This document shows positions 25,398 through 34,417 of a stretch of 64,000 bases of DNA, one piece after another (within the stretch, counting starts at the first letter, position 1; each line of letters opens with the position of its first letter). The notes beneath the pieces were generated by a model. That model had not been told where the DNA came from, did no database searches, and was given only the letters and a program-made list of their open reading frames with translations. Where the stretch lies: contig NZ_VCRO01000001.1 of assembly GCF_006007885.1 (NCBI RefSeq), positions 620,001 through 684,000 on the forward strand. The letters are read 5' to 3'. The position numbers were made by a program, and so were the translations under genes. The DNA comes from Alteribacter natronophilus (GTDB lineage: Bacteria > Bacillota > Bacilli > Bacillales > Salisediminibacteriaceae).

Positions 25398-26618
25398 ATG
25401 GACACACACGATGCAGTACAAAATGAAAAACAGGTTAAAGTAATCTTTCATCCCGTCCTAAGTTCCGAAGTTCAGGTTGTTGACGGTTATGAGGTAACAG
25501 GTATGTACCGGGATGGGGACAAATACCGCCCTGTCCGCCCTCTGCTCGATGACCCTGCTGCAGCACTTGAAGATAAGTGGGAAGTGAGCCGGTTAATCTA
25601 CGACAGGTCCTTTTCATATTATTTGCAGCAGAAAGAGTCTCCATGGCTGTTTGTTAACGTCCATGCAGGGGTTCTCTACGAAGGTGATCTTCACGAACGT
25701 TTTCTTACTCTAGCCGAAAAGTATTTCTCACTGGGACTGCCCAGGCATAAAATCATTCTCCAGTTCAGGCAGGCGGACTTCCCGGGGGACCCGGAGAGTC
25801 TGAGCCATCTGCTTAAATTTTTCACTGCAAGCGGGATCAGGGTGGCGGTGGATGATCTGGGAAGGGACGGCAGTGATCTTGATCTCATTTCCAGACTCGA
25901 GCCGGATCTGCTGAAGGTTGACCTGAGTGAAATAGGTAACCACGATTCAGCGTTTGACTACCGGAATGTGCTTGAGTCCCTCGCACTGTTTTCAAGAAAA
26001 ATCGGTGCCTCCCTCATGTTCAGGGGTATCGAGGACCTTCACCACCTTTATCTTGCATGGCGTCACGGGGGCCAGTTCATGCAGGGGAAATATCTTCTGG
26101 CGCCGGCTGAAACATGGGTGGATAAAAACAGTATGACGTCCTCTCTCAGGGAGAAGATGAAGTCTTTTATTAACCGTGAAAACAAAAGACTGCAGGAGCA
26201 GATTGCCTTTGTACTTGATCTCGATGCGAAATTGGCACGTCTGGAAAAGTTACTGCCGGATGAAGCGGGAAACGATGCCCGGGCAGCACGGATTGCAAAG
26301 GAACTGGGCCCGTTAACCTTCCGGGTATACAGCTGCGACAGATTCGGCTATCAGCTTACAAGCAACTGGATTAAAGACGCCGGGGAAAACTGGAGTGCCG
26401 ATGAGGAAGCGAAGGGGAAAAACTGGAGCTGGCGTTCCTACTTCCTTGAAAACCTTGCACAGATGGAAGGGAGGAGGGCAGGCATCCTTTCTGATACGTA
26501 CCGGGATATCGACACCAATGATGTGATCAGAACCTATTCCTATCCGCTGCGCGAAGACGAGTTTATTTTTATTGATCTGTCCCCGTCTTTTTTATATGAC
26601 AAAGACTGGCTGGTCTGA
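25398..26618 (+). CDS. YkuI-like EAL-domain protein, probably catalytically degenerate
   Basis: 406 residues from ATG 25398 with AAGGGGA upstream. The EAL (c-di-GMP phosphodiesterase) fold occupies residues 1-245, but the signature EAL/EVL triplet is replaced by GYEVTG and the metal/general base motifs are altered (VDDLGRDGSDLD, LKVDLS). The C-terminal part (FRVYSCDRFGYQLTSNWI, ENWSWRSYFLENL, YRDIDTNDVIRTYSYPL) is the PAS-like YkuI_C domain. YkuI of B. subtilis binds c-di-GMP without known hydrolysis. A c-di-GMP receptor or allosteric role is therefore more likely than enzyme activity. Confidence 0.85.
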   Translation: MDTHDAVQNEKQVKVIFHPVLSSEVQVVDGYEVTGMYRDGDKYRPVRPLLDDPAAALEDKWEVSRLIYDRSFSYYLQQKESPWLFVNVHAGVLYEGDLHERFLTLAEKYFSLGLPRHKIILQFRQADFPGDPESLSHLLKFFTASGIRVAVDDLGRDGSDLDLISRLEPDLLKVDLSEIGNHDSAFDYRNVLESLALFSRKIGASLMFRGIEDLHHLYLAWRHGGQFMQGKYLLAPAETWVDKNSMTSSLREKMKSFINRENKRLQEQIAFVLDLDAKLARLEKLLPDEAGNDARAARIAKELGPLTFRVYSCDRFGYQLTSNWIKDAGENWSADEEAKGKNWSWRSYFLENLAQMEGRRAGILSDTYRDIDTNDVIRTYSYPLREDEFIFIDLSPSFLYDKDWLV

Positions 26619-26701
26619 TACGGTGCTTACTGTCCGGTGATGAAATAACCGGGTGCGGCTTTTCGGGAACAGCCCGGATTCAGGCCGAAAGGGGGATTAC
26701 A

Positions 26702-27397
26702 GTGAAAAAATGGCTTCTGCTTATCTCAATACTGGCGGCACTGGTCCTTCTTTGGCAGACTGATTTTATTAAGGCTGCAAGAAACAGTGATACCGCATTT
26801 TTTACGGAGACGCTTTTCAGCCAATGGGGCATGTTTCTCCCGCTTGTCACCATTCCCCTGCTGGTTATCCAGAACATCTTTACGCTTTTTCCGGTTCTGA
26901 TCATCATCATTGTGCATAACCTGGCATTCGGCTTTGCGGGAGGGGCACTGATCAGTTTTACCGGCACGCTGGCCGGAGCACTGGCCTGTTTTTATCTTGT
27001 AAGATACTTTAACGTGGGATTTATAAGGAAAATACAGGAGAAACATGAGCAGAAGTTTGAAAGGTACTACAGGTGGATCAGCAGATACGGAGTGATGATG
27101 ATCATTCTGCTCAGAAGTATACCTGTTTTTCCAAGCAACATCATTTCTGCTGCAGCAGCCTTTACACCGATCCGCAGCGGGGCGTATTTCTGGTCCTGTG
27201 TGTTCGGTAACCTGTCCATGGTCTGGCTGCTGTCTCTCCTGAGTGCACCGGTATGGGCGGGGGAGGAGCATGCTTCACTCGTATCCTGGCTATTTGCCGG
27301 TTATGTTCTATACTGCGCCGGACTTCTTGTCTTTTTTATCAGGCAGGAAGTGGAGAGAAGGAAAATCCGGACCGTTCGCAGAGCAGATGTATCATGA
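26702..27397 (+). CDS. VTT (TVP38/TMEM64) family membrane protein
   Basis: 231 residues from GTG 26702, with AAGGGGG 9 bases upstream. There are about six membrane segments. The core is FALGFAGGALISFTGTLAGALACFYLVRYF-like (VHNLAFGFAGGALISF, then AGALACFYLVRY) and MIILLRSIPVFPSNIISAAAAFTPI, where the RxxPxxP loop is diagnostic. It is a divergent paralogue of the protein at 16925-17587. Role in membrane lipid handling inferred from the family only. Confidence 0.82.
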   Translation: MKKWLLLISILAALVLLWQTDFIKAARNSDTAFFTETLFSQWGMFLPLVTIPLLVIQNIFTLFPVLIIIIVHNLAFGFAGGALISFTGTLAGALACFYLVRYFNVGFIRKIQEKHEQKFERYYRWISRYGVMMIILLRSIPVFPSNIISAAAAFTPIRSGAYFWSCVFGNLSMVWLLSLLSAPVWAGEEHASLVSWLFAGYVLYCAGLLVFFIRQEVERRKIRTVRRADVS

Positions 27398-27478
27398 CAC
27401 CTGCAGACGCCGGTGCTTTTTTTCCTGCCTGCAGTTTAGTAACATAGAAGTAAGCAGTCTATGGAAGGAGCGATCTGC

Positions 27479-28477
27479 TTGATCATAACCGGATGGATTC
27501 TGTTTGCGTTAATTACAGGATTGACAGTGACAGTCCTGAAGATGGAAAAAATGAAAAAAGCCGATCCCTTTTCATTTGAAGGAGAAAAAGAAAAGCTTCT
27601 TCAAAGTCTGGAAAAGACCCGGCTTAGTCCGGCCATGACCGTAAAACTTATGTCCAGGCGCGGCCTGTCATCAAATGACGTTACTGCCGGGCTTCTTCAT
27701 CTGGCTCTAAAAGGGGCAGTCAGGCTGGAATATGACAACAGTGCCGATAACCACAGCTTTGTGGAGCGCAAAAAGGAGCTGCCCGGGGAACCTCTCACGG
27801 AAGATGAACAGTTTCTGCTGGAGTGGTTATTATACAGGGTCGGAAGTAATGGGGTATTCCGTATCGGAGATCTGGCCCGCTATACTGATGATAAGGGGAA
27901 AATGGAGCAGTATCTTCATGATCTCTACACGTGGGAACAGCGGACCGTTTCCTCTCTTAAAGCATTTAACCTGTATCGGCCGCTGGGGCTGCCGAGGATG
28001 CTGGTGTTAGCGGGAGGGGCTGTCGGCACCCTCGCCGGGAGTGTACTCGTATTTTTCCAGCCTTTTACCGGTGCCGCAGTTTTCCTTGCCGGCCTTGCGG
28101 GTCTCGCTGCGATCTATTTTGTTTCCCCCCACACAGCAGCGGGAAGAATGGAGGAATCGAGGTGGCGATCATACTACCAGCTTCTCAGCAGTGAGGAAGC
28201 AGGAAGACTGGATCGTGAACACTTATCTCTTTCCTTCATTTATGCTATTGCCTTTAAAGTACTTGACCGGTTTTACACAGCGTTTCCTGTCAGGGAGGCA
28301 GATGAACTGAAGGTGAATGAGGAACCGTTTCCTCTTTACTATTTTGCTCCTGCAGGTTCGGTCGTTCTCTCCGCTGAAGGGGTGCGGATGTATGAGGAAC
28401 TGGAGCAGAGTTTTGACCGTGTTGAAAATGCACCGGTTGCCATGGGTGACAGTGACCTCCCTGATGGACTCGACTGA
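27479..28477 (+). CDS. DUF2207-like membrane protein
   Basis: 332 residues. TTG 27479 is the likely start because AAGGAG lies 8 bases upstream; the in-frame ATG 27461 precedes that site. One N-terminal membrane helix, a cytosolic winged-helix-like stretch (SSNDVTAGLLHLALKGAVRL), a helical hairpin of two membrane segments around residues 180-225, then a soluble tail. The layout resembles the C-terminal half of DUF2207 proteins (predicted membrane proteins with YIxEVxxxR and cytosolic wHTH parts). Function unknown. Confidence 0.6.
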   Translation: MIITGWILFALITGLTVTVLKMEKMKKADPFSFEGEKEKLLQSLEKTRLSPAMTVKLMSRRGLSSNDVTAGLLHLALKGAVRLEYDNSADNHSFVERKKELPGEPLTEDEQFLLEWLLYRVGSNGVFRIGDLARYTDDKGKMEQYLHDLYTWEQRTVSSLKAFNLYRPLGLPRMLVLAGGAVGTLAGSVLVFFQPFTGAAVFLAGLAGLAAIYFVSPHTAAGRMEESRWRSYYQLLSSEEAGRLDREHLSLSFIYAIAFKVLDRFYTAFPVREADELKVNEEPFPLYYFAPAGSVVLSAEGVRMYEELEQSFDRVENAPVAMGDSDLPDGLD

Positions 28478-28487
28478 CCGACTCTCA

Positions 28488-29228
28488 TCACCGGCTTTTC
28501 CACGAGGCTCTCTGCACGTAACGCTTCATAACGGCTTCGTGCAGAGGAGCCTGGGTCATCCGGTACAGCGGGCGCAGGAGGGCAGGTGTAAAAGAAGTCA
28601 GGGCGGTATAGACGATGCCTTTTTTCCTCTCGCAGAGGAAATGAAAATAACCGGGAGTGCTGCCTTCCCCTGCAAGCATGCCGCCGGTAATCCGGTAGAG
28701 CCCTTCTCCTGCCTCTCCGGGAACACCGGCATGTCTCATTTTGATAAGGGGGATCCCGAAAGCCGAAATAATAAACCGGGAGCAGTCCACCTCGGTCCGG
28801 ATGGTGTTACAGGATGCTGTTTCCAGCCACGCAGCATATTCTGAGGCAGCTTTTCTACCGGTGATCGCACAGCTCTGAAGGTAAAGCTGGACGGATGTGA
28901 ACGATCTTCCATTCTGTGCCGCGCTCCGGGAACAGGAGGGGAGAAAGAGGAACTCTGTGTTAAACTGGCGTTCAAGTGAAGCAAGATAATCCGTTACATA
29001 GCAGCTGAACGCTTCAGTCCCTCTGACTTTGCCACTTGCCGGGTATGGATCTGTGTGCAGAAATATCCGGTCGAACCTCTCCGCAGCATCTGCCAGGTGT
29101 ACAGGATCACCCGGGAGAAACGCGGAGCCTGACGGTATTTCTTTACAGGCACTCAGTACGGTAACTTCAGCCGGACAGTTTCGGAAAAATGCCGGATGCA
29201 GGCTGGTCAAAAGTGCGTCCCTTTTCAT
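28488..29228 (-). CDS. Hypothetical protein (246 residues)
   Basis: ATG 29228 is preceded by AAAGGAG. No signal peptide or membrane helix. The N-terminal third (FFRNCPAEVTVLSACKEIPSG, AERFDRIFLHTDPYP) could be a Rossmann-like half, and the C-terminus (LYRITGGMLAGEGSTPGYFHF, then LRPLYRMTQAPLHEAVMKRY) resembles the tail seen in several uncharacterised bacillar proteins. Five cysteines are scattered. I do not recognise the family. It is convergent with the DUF2207-like gene, only 10 bases apart. Confidence 0.6.
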   Translation of the reverse strand: MKRDALLTSLHPAFFRNCPAEVTVLSACKEIPSGSAFLPGDPVHLADAAERFDRIFLHTDPYPASGKVRGTEAFSCYVTDYLASLERQFNTEFLFLPSCSRSAAQNGRSFTSVQLYLQSCAITGRKAASEYAAWLETASCNTIRTEVDCSRFIISAFGIPLIKMRHAGVPGEAGEGLYRITGGMLAGEGSTPGYFHFLCERKKGIVYTALTSFTPALLRPLYRMTQAPLHEAVMKRYVQRASWKSR

Positions 29229-29391
29229 AGGCAGTACTCCTTTCCGTCTCCTGTTTCAGGATCAGGACATGAAATAATCATATAGTGTTATATCGAAACC
29301 GGCTTACTCCGCGGAAAACGCAATCCCGTTTATTTTATCACAGCATTAACCTGAATCCGGAGAGCCGCTTCTTAAAATAAGGAGGTAAAAG

Positions 29392-29904
29392 ATGAAGACA
29401 TTTAAATTATGCTCCCTTGCCGTTCTGTTTGATGATGAACATGGGAAGGAGGAACTCGATGGAAAACAGATTCCCCTTGTGGACGGGCTTATAATCAACA
29501 AGGAGGAAGCGAATAAGAACTGGCTCGTTGAAGCTGTGCTGGATAAAAAATGGCGCCGTTTTTTTGAGGAATACAAAGAAGCGGATCAGCACTTCATGGC
29601 TGAAGTGACGATTACAAAGAAAACGAATGACCCTGCGACGCTTGTCTGCTCCGTGAAATCAGTCAACGATCTGAGCAGTCACCTGAGTGTGCATCTTGAC
29701 GGCGTCATTGTGGCCAAGAAGGATGACCTTTCCGATATGCTGCTGCAGACGCTCGTGAAGGAAGGCTATCAGGGAGAGAGTCTTTACGAAGAATTCAAGA
29801 AACGTAAAAGGGACCGGGGTCAGGCGATCCAGGGAATTCTTACAACAGCGTACGAGCAAGTGAAGGAAAAAGGCTACGTGGACACAAAGAAGGAAAACGG
29901 GTAA
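29392..29904 (+). CDS. ywpF: YwpF-like family protein
   Basis: 170 residues from ATG 29392 after AAGGAGG. The start MKTFKLCSLAVLF, then IPLVDGLIINKEE, WLVEAVL, VTITKKTNDPA and EGYQGESLYEEFKKR follow the YwpF family of bacilli. The family is uncharacterised; it is soluble, acidic and has no obvious catalytic motif. It is followed 54 bases later by an amidohydrolase gene, with which it may be co-transcribed. Confidence 0.75.
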   Translation: MKTFKLCSLAVLFDDEHGKEELDGKQIPLVDGLIINKEEANKNWLVEAVLDKKWRRFFEEYKEADQHFMAEVTITKKTNDPATLVCSVKSVNDLSSHLSVHLDGVIVAKKDDLSDMLLQTLVKEGYQGESLYEEFKKRKRDRGQAIQGILTTAYEQVKEKGYVDTKKENG

Positions 29905-29958
29905 TTCCCCGGCGTCCGGCTAAGCCTGTCTATTCCCCCCGCAGAAGAGAGGATTGTT

Positions 29959-30822
29959 ATGAAGATCATCGATGCCCATATTCACTTTTCCCATATCGGA
30001 AGTTTTCACCGGACAGCCCATGATCTCTCACTGGTGGATTATTCATTTAAAGGCTTTGAGAAGGAGTTTGGTGATGCCGGTGTGGTGTTTTCAATTGCGA
30101 TGGGGCTCAGGGAAATCGAAGGAGGAGAAGGGTTTCCGGACAGGACTCCATCCACGCCCATGGGAGTGGATTTAAGCTCTTCAATTCCCGGCCGTATGGC
30201 TGTCTGCCAGGGGGTCAATCCCTACCGGCTTGGAAAAAAGGATCTGGACAGGCTGGAAAAAGAGCTGCTCAGACCCGAAACAGCCGGCATTAAAATCTAC
30301 CTCGGGTATTATCCCTTCTATGCCCACGACCGGGTGTACGGGCCTGTATACGAACTGGCGGCGGCCTACAGGCTGCCGGTGGTGCTTCACACCGGTGATA
30401 CATATTCCGAGCGCGGTCTTCTTAAATATGCCCACCCCCTGACCATTGATGAAACAGCAGTGTATAACCGTGACGTTACATTTATAATGGCCCACTTCGG
30501 AGACCCCTGGATGCTTGATGCTGCCGAAGTGGTTTACAAAAACCCGAACGTCTTTGCCGATCTTTCCGGCCTGATTGTGGGAGATGAAAGAGAAGTAAAA
30601 CGTATTTCCGGAACGCCGCACTTTTTTGATCATTTTAATCATGCACTGGCTTTTTGTGATCATTACGAAAAACTGCTGTTCGGCACCGACTGGCCGCTCG
30701 TGGAAGTACGCCCCTACGCCGATTTTATTGCTTCAAAGATTCCTGCAAAATATCACGACGATGTTTTTTACAATACAGCTCTCCGGGTATTTCCGAAAAT
30801 CAGGCCTCTTATTCCAGATTAG
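29959..30822 (+). CDS. Amidohydrolase-2 family metal-dependent hydrolase
   Basis: 287 residues from ATG 29959. TIM-barrel amidohydrolase of the ACMSD/COG2159 group. The N-terminal metal pair is DAHIHF, a strand with GIKIYLGYYPFYAHD, then VVLHTGDTYS (third metal His), FIMAHFGDPWMLDAAEVVYKNPNVFADLSG and the final FGTDWPLV (catalytic Asp). All metal ligands are present. Such enzymes decarboxylate or hydrolyse varied small molecules; the substrate is not predictable. It ends convergently, overlapping the 3' end of the SOS-box gene by 4 bases. Confidence 0.85.
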   Translation: MKIIDAHIHFSHIGSFHRTAHDLSLVDYSFKGFEKEFGDAGVVFSIAMGLREIEGGEGFPDRTPSTPMGVDLSSSIPGRMAVCQGVNPYRLGKKDLDRLEKELLRPETAGIKIYLGYYPFYAHDRVYGPVYELAAAYRLPVVLHTGDTYSERGLLKYAHPLTIDETAVYNRDVTFIMAHFGDPWMLDAAEVVYKNPNVFADLSGLIVGDEREVKRISGTPHFFDHFNHALAFCDHYEKLLFGTDWPLVEVRPYADFIASKIPAKYHDDVFYNTALRVFPKIRPLIPD

Positions 30823-31190
30823 CCTGCCGGTCCCTGCGGATGTCTGAAAAAGCAGGATTCGATTGTTTCGGCAACCTGGTTTTTAAGATGGGCGTTCATG
30901 TACTTGGCCGTCATGGCGTAGCCCCGGAAGAAAATGGTGTATTCGGAAAAGGTATCGTCACGGCTGTTCAGTTCCACTTTAAGACCGATTTTTTTCATAC
31001 GCATTTTTGTGAGACTGAGTTCCCGGCCGATCATATGAATCGTGCGTTCAAGGAGGCGGATGTAGGGATCCTTGAGCTTTAGCGGTGCCTCCTCCATCCG
31101 GGCAAGGTCGTTTTCGAGCACTTTTCGTGAAAGTTCGTAGAGAATACAGGTTTCACTCAGCCGTTCTTCCTCAACAGTGAGTCTTGCCAT
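30819..31190 (-). CDS. Hypothetical protein behind a LexA-type box
   Basis: 123 residues from ATG 31190, with AAGGGGG 9 bases upstream; GTG 31193 is less well placed. It is helical and charged at the N-terminus (LTVEEERLSETCILYELSRKVLENDLARME), followed by a beta-rich segment (KVELNSRDDTFSEYTIFFRGYAMTAKY). No known motif. A LexA/DinR-like box lies 37-50 bases before the start codon, overlapping the expected transcription start, which suggests DNA-damage control. It does not resemble YolD, YneA or the small SOS proteins I know. Confidence 0.65.
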   Translation of the reverse strand: MARLTVEEERLSETCILYELSRKVLENDLARMEEAPLKLKDPYIRLLERTIHMIGRELSLTKMRMKKIGLKVELNSRDDTFSEYTIFFRGYAMTAKYMNAHLKNQVAETIESCFFRHPQGPAG

Positions 31191-31226
31191 CACATTGTCC
31201 CCCTTTTACTCCTTCCGCCACAAAAG

Positions 31227-31240
31227 CGAACGTTTGTTCT
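31227..31240 (-). promoter_or_regulatory. LexA (SOS) box
   Basis: The plus strand reads CGAACGTTTGTTCT; the core GAAC-N4-GTTC is intact and 12 of 14 positions match the Bacillus consensus CGAACRNRYGTTYC. It directly follows a minus-strand -10 (TAATAT or TATAAT, 31245-31253) with TTGACT (31277-31272) 18 bases before TAATAT. Confidence 0.6.
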
Positions 31241-31366
31241 GTTAATTATATTACCCTTATTTTCAAAAATGAGTCAAGAAGAAAAAGATTCCTGCTTGCG
31301 TTTTTGGCACAAAGTCATTAATAATAATGACAGGCACGTACATAAGTGGAAAAAGGAGTTTTTCAT

Positions 31367-32092
31367 ATGAACAGATCATCACGAATGGCATTGGGCGGAT
31401 TTGCCGCAGCGGCGATGCTGCTTTCTGCCTGCGGGGAGAATGATACCGGGGAAAACGGGGAGACAGACGTTTCCGGCGACAATGGCACTTCTTCACTGCC
31501 CCAGCTGACTGACACGGTAGCCGGGGATGAACGGGAAGTCATCATGCGGACTTCAATGGGGGAGATTCATTTAAAGCTGTTTCCCGAACAGGCACCAAAA
31601 ACAGTGGAAAACTTTCTTACTCATGCGGAAGACGGCTATTATGAAGGAATCATTTTTCACCGGGTACTTGAAGACTTTATGATCCAGGGCGGGGATCCGA
31701 CCGGAACCGGCATGGGTGGAGACAGTATCTACGGGGAACCGTTTGAAGACGAATTTGATCCGGAGCTTGTCCACCTCAGAGGTGCCCTGTCCATGGCCAA
31801 CAGCGGTCCGAATACAAATTCCAGCCAGTTTTTCATTGTACAGGCAGACAGCCTTGCACCTGAACTGGAATCCCAGATCGATGAGCTCGTGGAGAGCGGT
31901 GAATTTGATGAAGAGGTTGCAGAGGCCTACAAAGAGTACGGCGGTACACCCCACCTGGATAACGGACATTCGGTCTTTGGCCACGTCATTGACGGAATGG
32001 ACGTTGTTGATGACATCGCAGCCGTGGATGTGGATCAGGAGGGAAGGCCGGATGAAGACGTTGTGATTGAGGAGATTGAAGTCCTCGACTGA
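31367..32092 (+). CDS. Cyclophilin-type peptidyl-prolyl isomerase, lipoprotein
   Basis: 241 residues; ATG 31367 with AAAAAGGAG upstream. A lipoprotein signal peptide ends in LLSAC (Cys about residue 23), followed by a Gly/Asp/Glu linker. The cyclophilin domain spans residues 50-240: [48 protein letters not shown] (catalytic Arg in FHRV), [19 protein letters not shown] and [12 protein letters not shown]. It should assist folding of secreted proteins at the outer face of the membrane, alongside PrsA-type foldases. Confidence 0.93.
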   Translation: MNRSSRMALGGFAAAAMLLSACGENDTGENGETDVSGDNGTSSLPQLTDTVAGDEREVIMRTSMGEIHLKLFPEQAPKTVENFLTHAEDGYYEGIIFHRVLEDFMIQGGDPTGTGMGGDSIYGEPFEDEFDPELVHLRGALSMANSGPNTNSSQFFIVQADSLAPELESQIDELVESGEFDEEVAEAYKEYGGTPHLDNGHSVFGHVIDGMDVVDDIAAVDVDQEGRPDEDVVIEEIEVLD

Positions 32093-32107
32093 CTGTAAGG
32101 GAAAACA

Positions 32108-32290
32108 GAAAGGCATAGATTGCTGCTTTTACCAGGTACTAAATGGAGCGAAAGGCGGCGGCTCCAACGGGAAAAGCAGGAGCAGAAGACCCCGAAGGGT
32201 GAATTTCCCGAGGAGGCTGAGGCCCTGCCCGCGGAAAGCGTCCGCCTGCAGCGTAATGAAACAACAAAATAGAGCCTTCCGAAAAGAGCG
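32108..32290 (+). repeat. Palindromic intergenic repeat, copy 3
   Basis: It carries GGAGCGAAAGGCGGCGGCTCC, GAAGACCCCGAAGGG, CCCGAGGAGGCTGAGGCCCTGCC, then CGCGGAAAGCGTCCGCCTGC and AATGAAACAACAA. The 5' ATTGCTGCTTTTACC and 3' flank are AT-rich. Same family as the copies at 8731, 41415, 42893, 51985, 60060 and 63795. Confidence 0.7.
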
Positions 32291-32303
32291 AACAGAAAAA
32301 AGA

Positions 32304-32343
32304 CCGGATTCCATTTTCAATGATCAGGAATCCGGCTTTTTTT
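32304..32343 (+). terminator. Intrinsic terminator after the isomerase/repeat
   Basis: CCGGATTCC pairs with GGAATCCGG and is followed by CT7. Confidence 0.8.
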
Positions 32344-32430
32344 GTATTATGAAGACAGTGCAAACGATTGCACTATCTCTGTAATTTAAGCTTAAAAGAA
32401 GCCGGCAGCTCCTTCAACAGAGAAAATCCG

Positions 32431-32472
32431 TTGACCTGCACATTGTATTGGTGTACTATTTGATTAGTACAC
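32431..32472 (+). promoter_or_regulatory. Promoter with GntR (YtrA-type) operator
   Basis: TTGACC (32431-32436), 17 bases, then TACTAT (32454-32459). The inverted repeat GTGTACT-N8-AGTACAC (32451-32457/32466-32472) overlaps the -10. YtrA-subfamily regulators bind operators with GTGTA...TACAC half-sites, and the operon's third gene encodes such a regulator, so this is probably an autoregulatory switch. Confidence 0.75.
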
Positions 32473-32502
32473 TAGAACAACGGTATTGAAGGAGGAAAAC
32501 AA

Positions 32503-33417
32503 GTGGAGGAAGCTGTTGTATTAGACGGTCTGACCAAACAGATGAAAAAACGGATCATTGTAAATAATATCAGTCTGAAAATCCGTAAAGGAGAGGTTTT
32601 CGGCCTCCTGGGGCCAAATGGGGCAGGCAAAACAACCATTATCAGAATGATGACAGGACTCATCAGGCCGACTGCCGGCAAAGTGGAAATCTGCGGATAT
32701 TCTGTAAAGGATGAGTTTGAAAAGGCGGCTTCATTAACCGGGGCTGTCGTTGAGAACCCTGAAATGTACGGTTACCTGAGCGGGTGGGATAACCTGATAC
32801 ACTGTGCGAAAATGCACGGGGGTGTGTCAGAGGACCGGATCAGGGAGATTCTCAGACTTGTTGATTTGGAAGAGAGAATCGGGGATAAAGTCAGAACGTA
32901 TTCTCTTGGAATGAGGCAGCGGCTTGGTCTTGCTCAGTCCCTGCTTCACCGTCCTCAGGTTCTTATTCTGGATGAGCCGACAAATGGACTCGATCCGGCA
33001 GGGATCCGGGAAATGAGAGAATACCTCGGAAAACTTGCCCGGGAGGAGAACATCTGTGTGATTGTTTCCAGTCACCTGCTTTCAGAGATGGAAAAAATGT
33101 GTGACCGGGTTGCTATTATTCACAGGGGGGAGTGCATCCGGATGGAAGAACTGAAAAGCCCTGATGAAAACGGAAGACAGAAGTGGTTTATTGCTGCAGA
33201 AGGGGATTTGAAACGTACAGAGAAACTGCTGAATGATCTTGTGCATTCGTATGAAACGGCTGCGGGTGGGATCAGGGTTTCTGCTGACAGAGAGAAAATA
33301 CCGGAATGTCTTTCACGGCTGATTGGTGAAGGGATACTCGTTTTCGAGGTCAGAGCCGACGAAAAAGCGACACTTGAAGAGGAATTCCTGTCAATTACCG
33401 GAGGGGTTGTCTCATGA
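32503..33417 (+). CDS. ABC transporter ATP-binding protein (operon gene 1)
   Basis: 304 residues from GTG 32503, with AAGGAGG 8 bases upstream. Walker A GLLGPNGAGKTTIIRMM, signature YSLGMRQRLGLAQSL, Walker B VLILDEPTNGLDPAG and H-loop SSHLLSEM are intact. The type is that of bacitracin/lantibiotic self-protection or membrane export ATPases (BcrA/CcmA), with a C-terminal extension of about 90 residues. It pairs with the permease that follows, whose ATG overlaps its stop. Confidence 0.93.
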   Translation: MEEAVVLDGLTKQMKKRIIVNNISLKIRKGEVFGLLGPNGAGKTTIIRMMTGLIRPTAGKVEICGYSVKDEFEKAASLTGAVVENPEMYGYLSGWDNLIHCAKMHGGVSEDRIREILRLVDLEERIGDKVRTYSLGMRQRLGLAQSLLHRPQVLILDEPTNGLDPAGIREMREYLGKLAREENICVIVSSHLLSEMEKMCDRVAIIHRGECIRMEELKSPDENGRQKWFIAAEGDLKRTEKLLNDLVHSYETAAGGIRVSADREKIPECLSRLIGEGILVFEVRADEKATLEEEFLSITGGVVS

Positions 33418-34361
33418 AACAGCTCATACGACTTACAGGAAACGAGTGGATGAAACTCCGCAAAAGAACGGGAACAAAAGTTATGTTTGTTCTGCTTGTT
33501 GCCATTGTACTTGCAGGAGGGCTGATTACGAAGTACCTGATTCCGCATGAAGAGCCATCCGGGGGATGGGAGGAGCGCCTGGTCCAGAAAAATGCGGCTC
33601 TGGAAAGTGAACTTGCCGCAGAGGAAACACAGGGGGCGGCACGTCTGGAAGAACAGCTGCTCGTAAATCAGTATCACCTTGATTCAGGGGTCGAACCCCT
33701 TACTTCACAGCACATGTGGTCCTTTTTCAGCGATAACGGCATGGTTCTCAGCATAATAACGGTTTTTACAGTTATTGCGGCCGCCGGAAGTGTATCGGGT
33801 GAGCACAGTACAGGAACGATCAAACTGCTGCTTGCCAGGCCGGTAAACAGGTGGAAAATACTGTTGTCCAAATGGCTGGCAGTTCTGCTGTTTGCTTCTG
33901 TGATGCTTCTCGTGTTTATCACTGCGACACTCGTTATTGGCACCGTGCTGTTTCCCGGAGGGCTTTCTGCCGACAGATGGGTTGAAGTCGTCAATGGAGA
34001 GATTCGTGACTGGTACGCACCTTTTTATGGGCTTACTGTTTATGCTTTGCAGTTTATTGAGGTCATAATTTACGCTGCGCTTGCCTTTATGATTGGCACT
34101 GTGTTTAAAAATCAGGCCCTTTCGGTGGGGATTTCACTGACGGCACTGTTTATGGGTAGTCAGATTGTTTTTCTCCTCAGCGGGTATGAATGGGCGAAAT
34201 ACATTCTTTTCGCCAATACGTATTTACTTCAGTACCTGCAGGGAGATCCGCTGGTTCCCGGCATGTCCGCAGCTTTTTCAGTCATCGTCCTTGCTGCATA
34301 CCTCGTTTTGTTTCTTGCTGTGACCTTTAACGTGTTCACAGGAAGAGATGTGGTGGACTGA
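33414..34361 (+). CDS. ABC-2 type permease (operon gene 2)
   Basis: 315 residues, overlapping gene 1 by 4 bases. Six predicted membrane helices, with a long extracellular loop between helices 1 and 2 (about residues 45-100) and the conserved GEHSTGTIKLLLARPVNRWKILLSKW coupling region after helix 2. This is the membrane half of the first ABC transporter and is likely to export or remove a hydrophobic compound or cell-envelope-active peptide. Confidence 0.88.
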   Translation: MKQLIRLTGNEWMKLRKRTGTKVMFVLLVAIVLAGGLITKYLIPHEEPSGGWEERLVQKNAALESELAAEETQGAARLEEQLLVNQYHLDSGVEPLTSQHMWSFFSDNGMVLSIITVFTVIAAAGSVSGEHSTGTIKLLLARPVNRWKILLSKWLAVLLFASVMLLVFITATLVIGTVLFPGGLSADRWVEVVNGEIRDWYAPFYGLTVYALQFIEVIIYAALAFMIGTVFKNQALSVGISLTALFMGSQIVFLLSGYEWAKYILFANTYLLQYLQGDPLVPGMSAAFSVIVLAAYLVLFLAVTFNVFTGRDVVD

Positions 34362-34417
34362 TGAGTTCTGCTACAATGTAGATGGAATTATTTCCTCTTG
34401 TAAGGGAGCGTGGCAGT

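Noticed and set aside
32067-32384. Frames downstream of the isomerase gene
   Set aside because: They are created by repeat copy 3 and a terminator.
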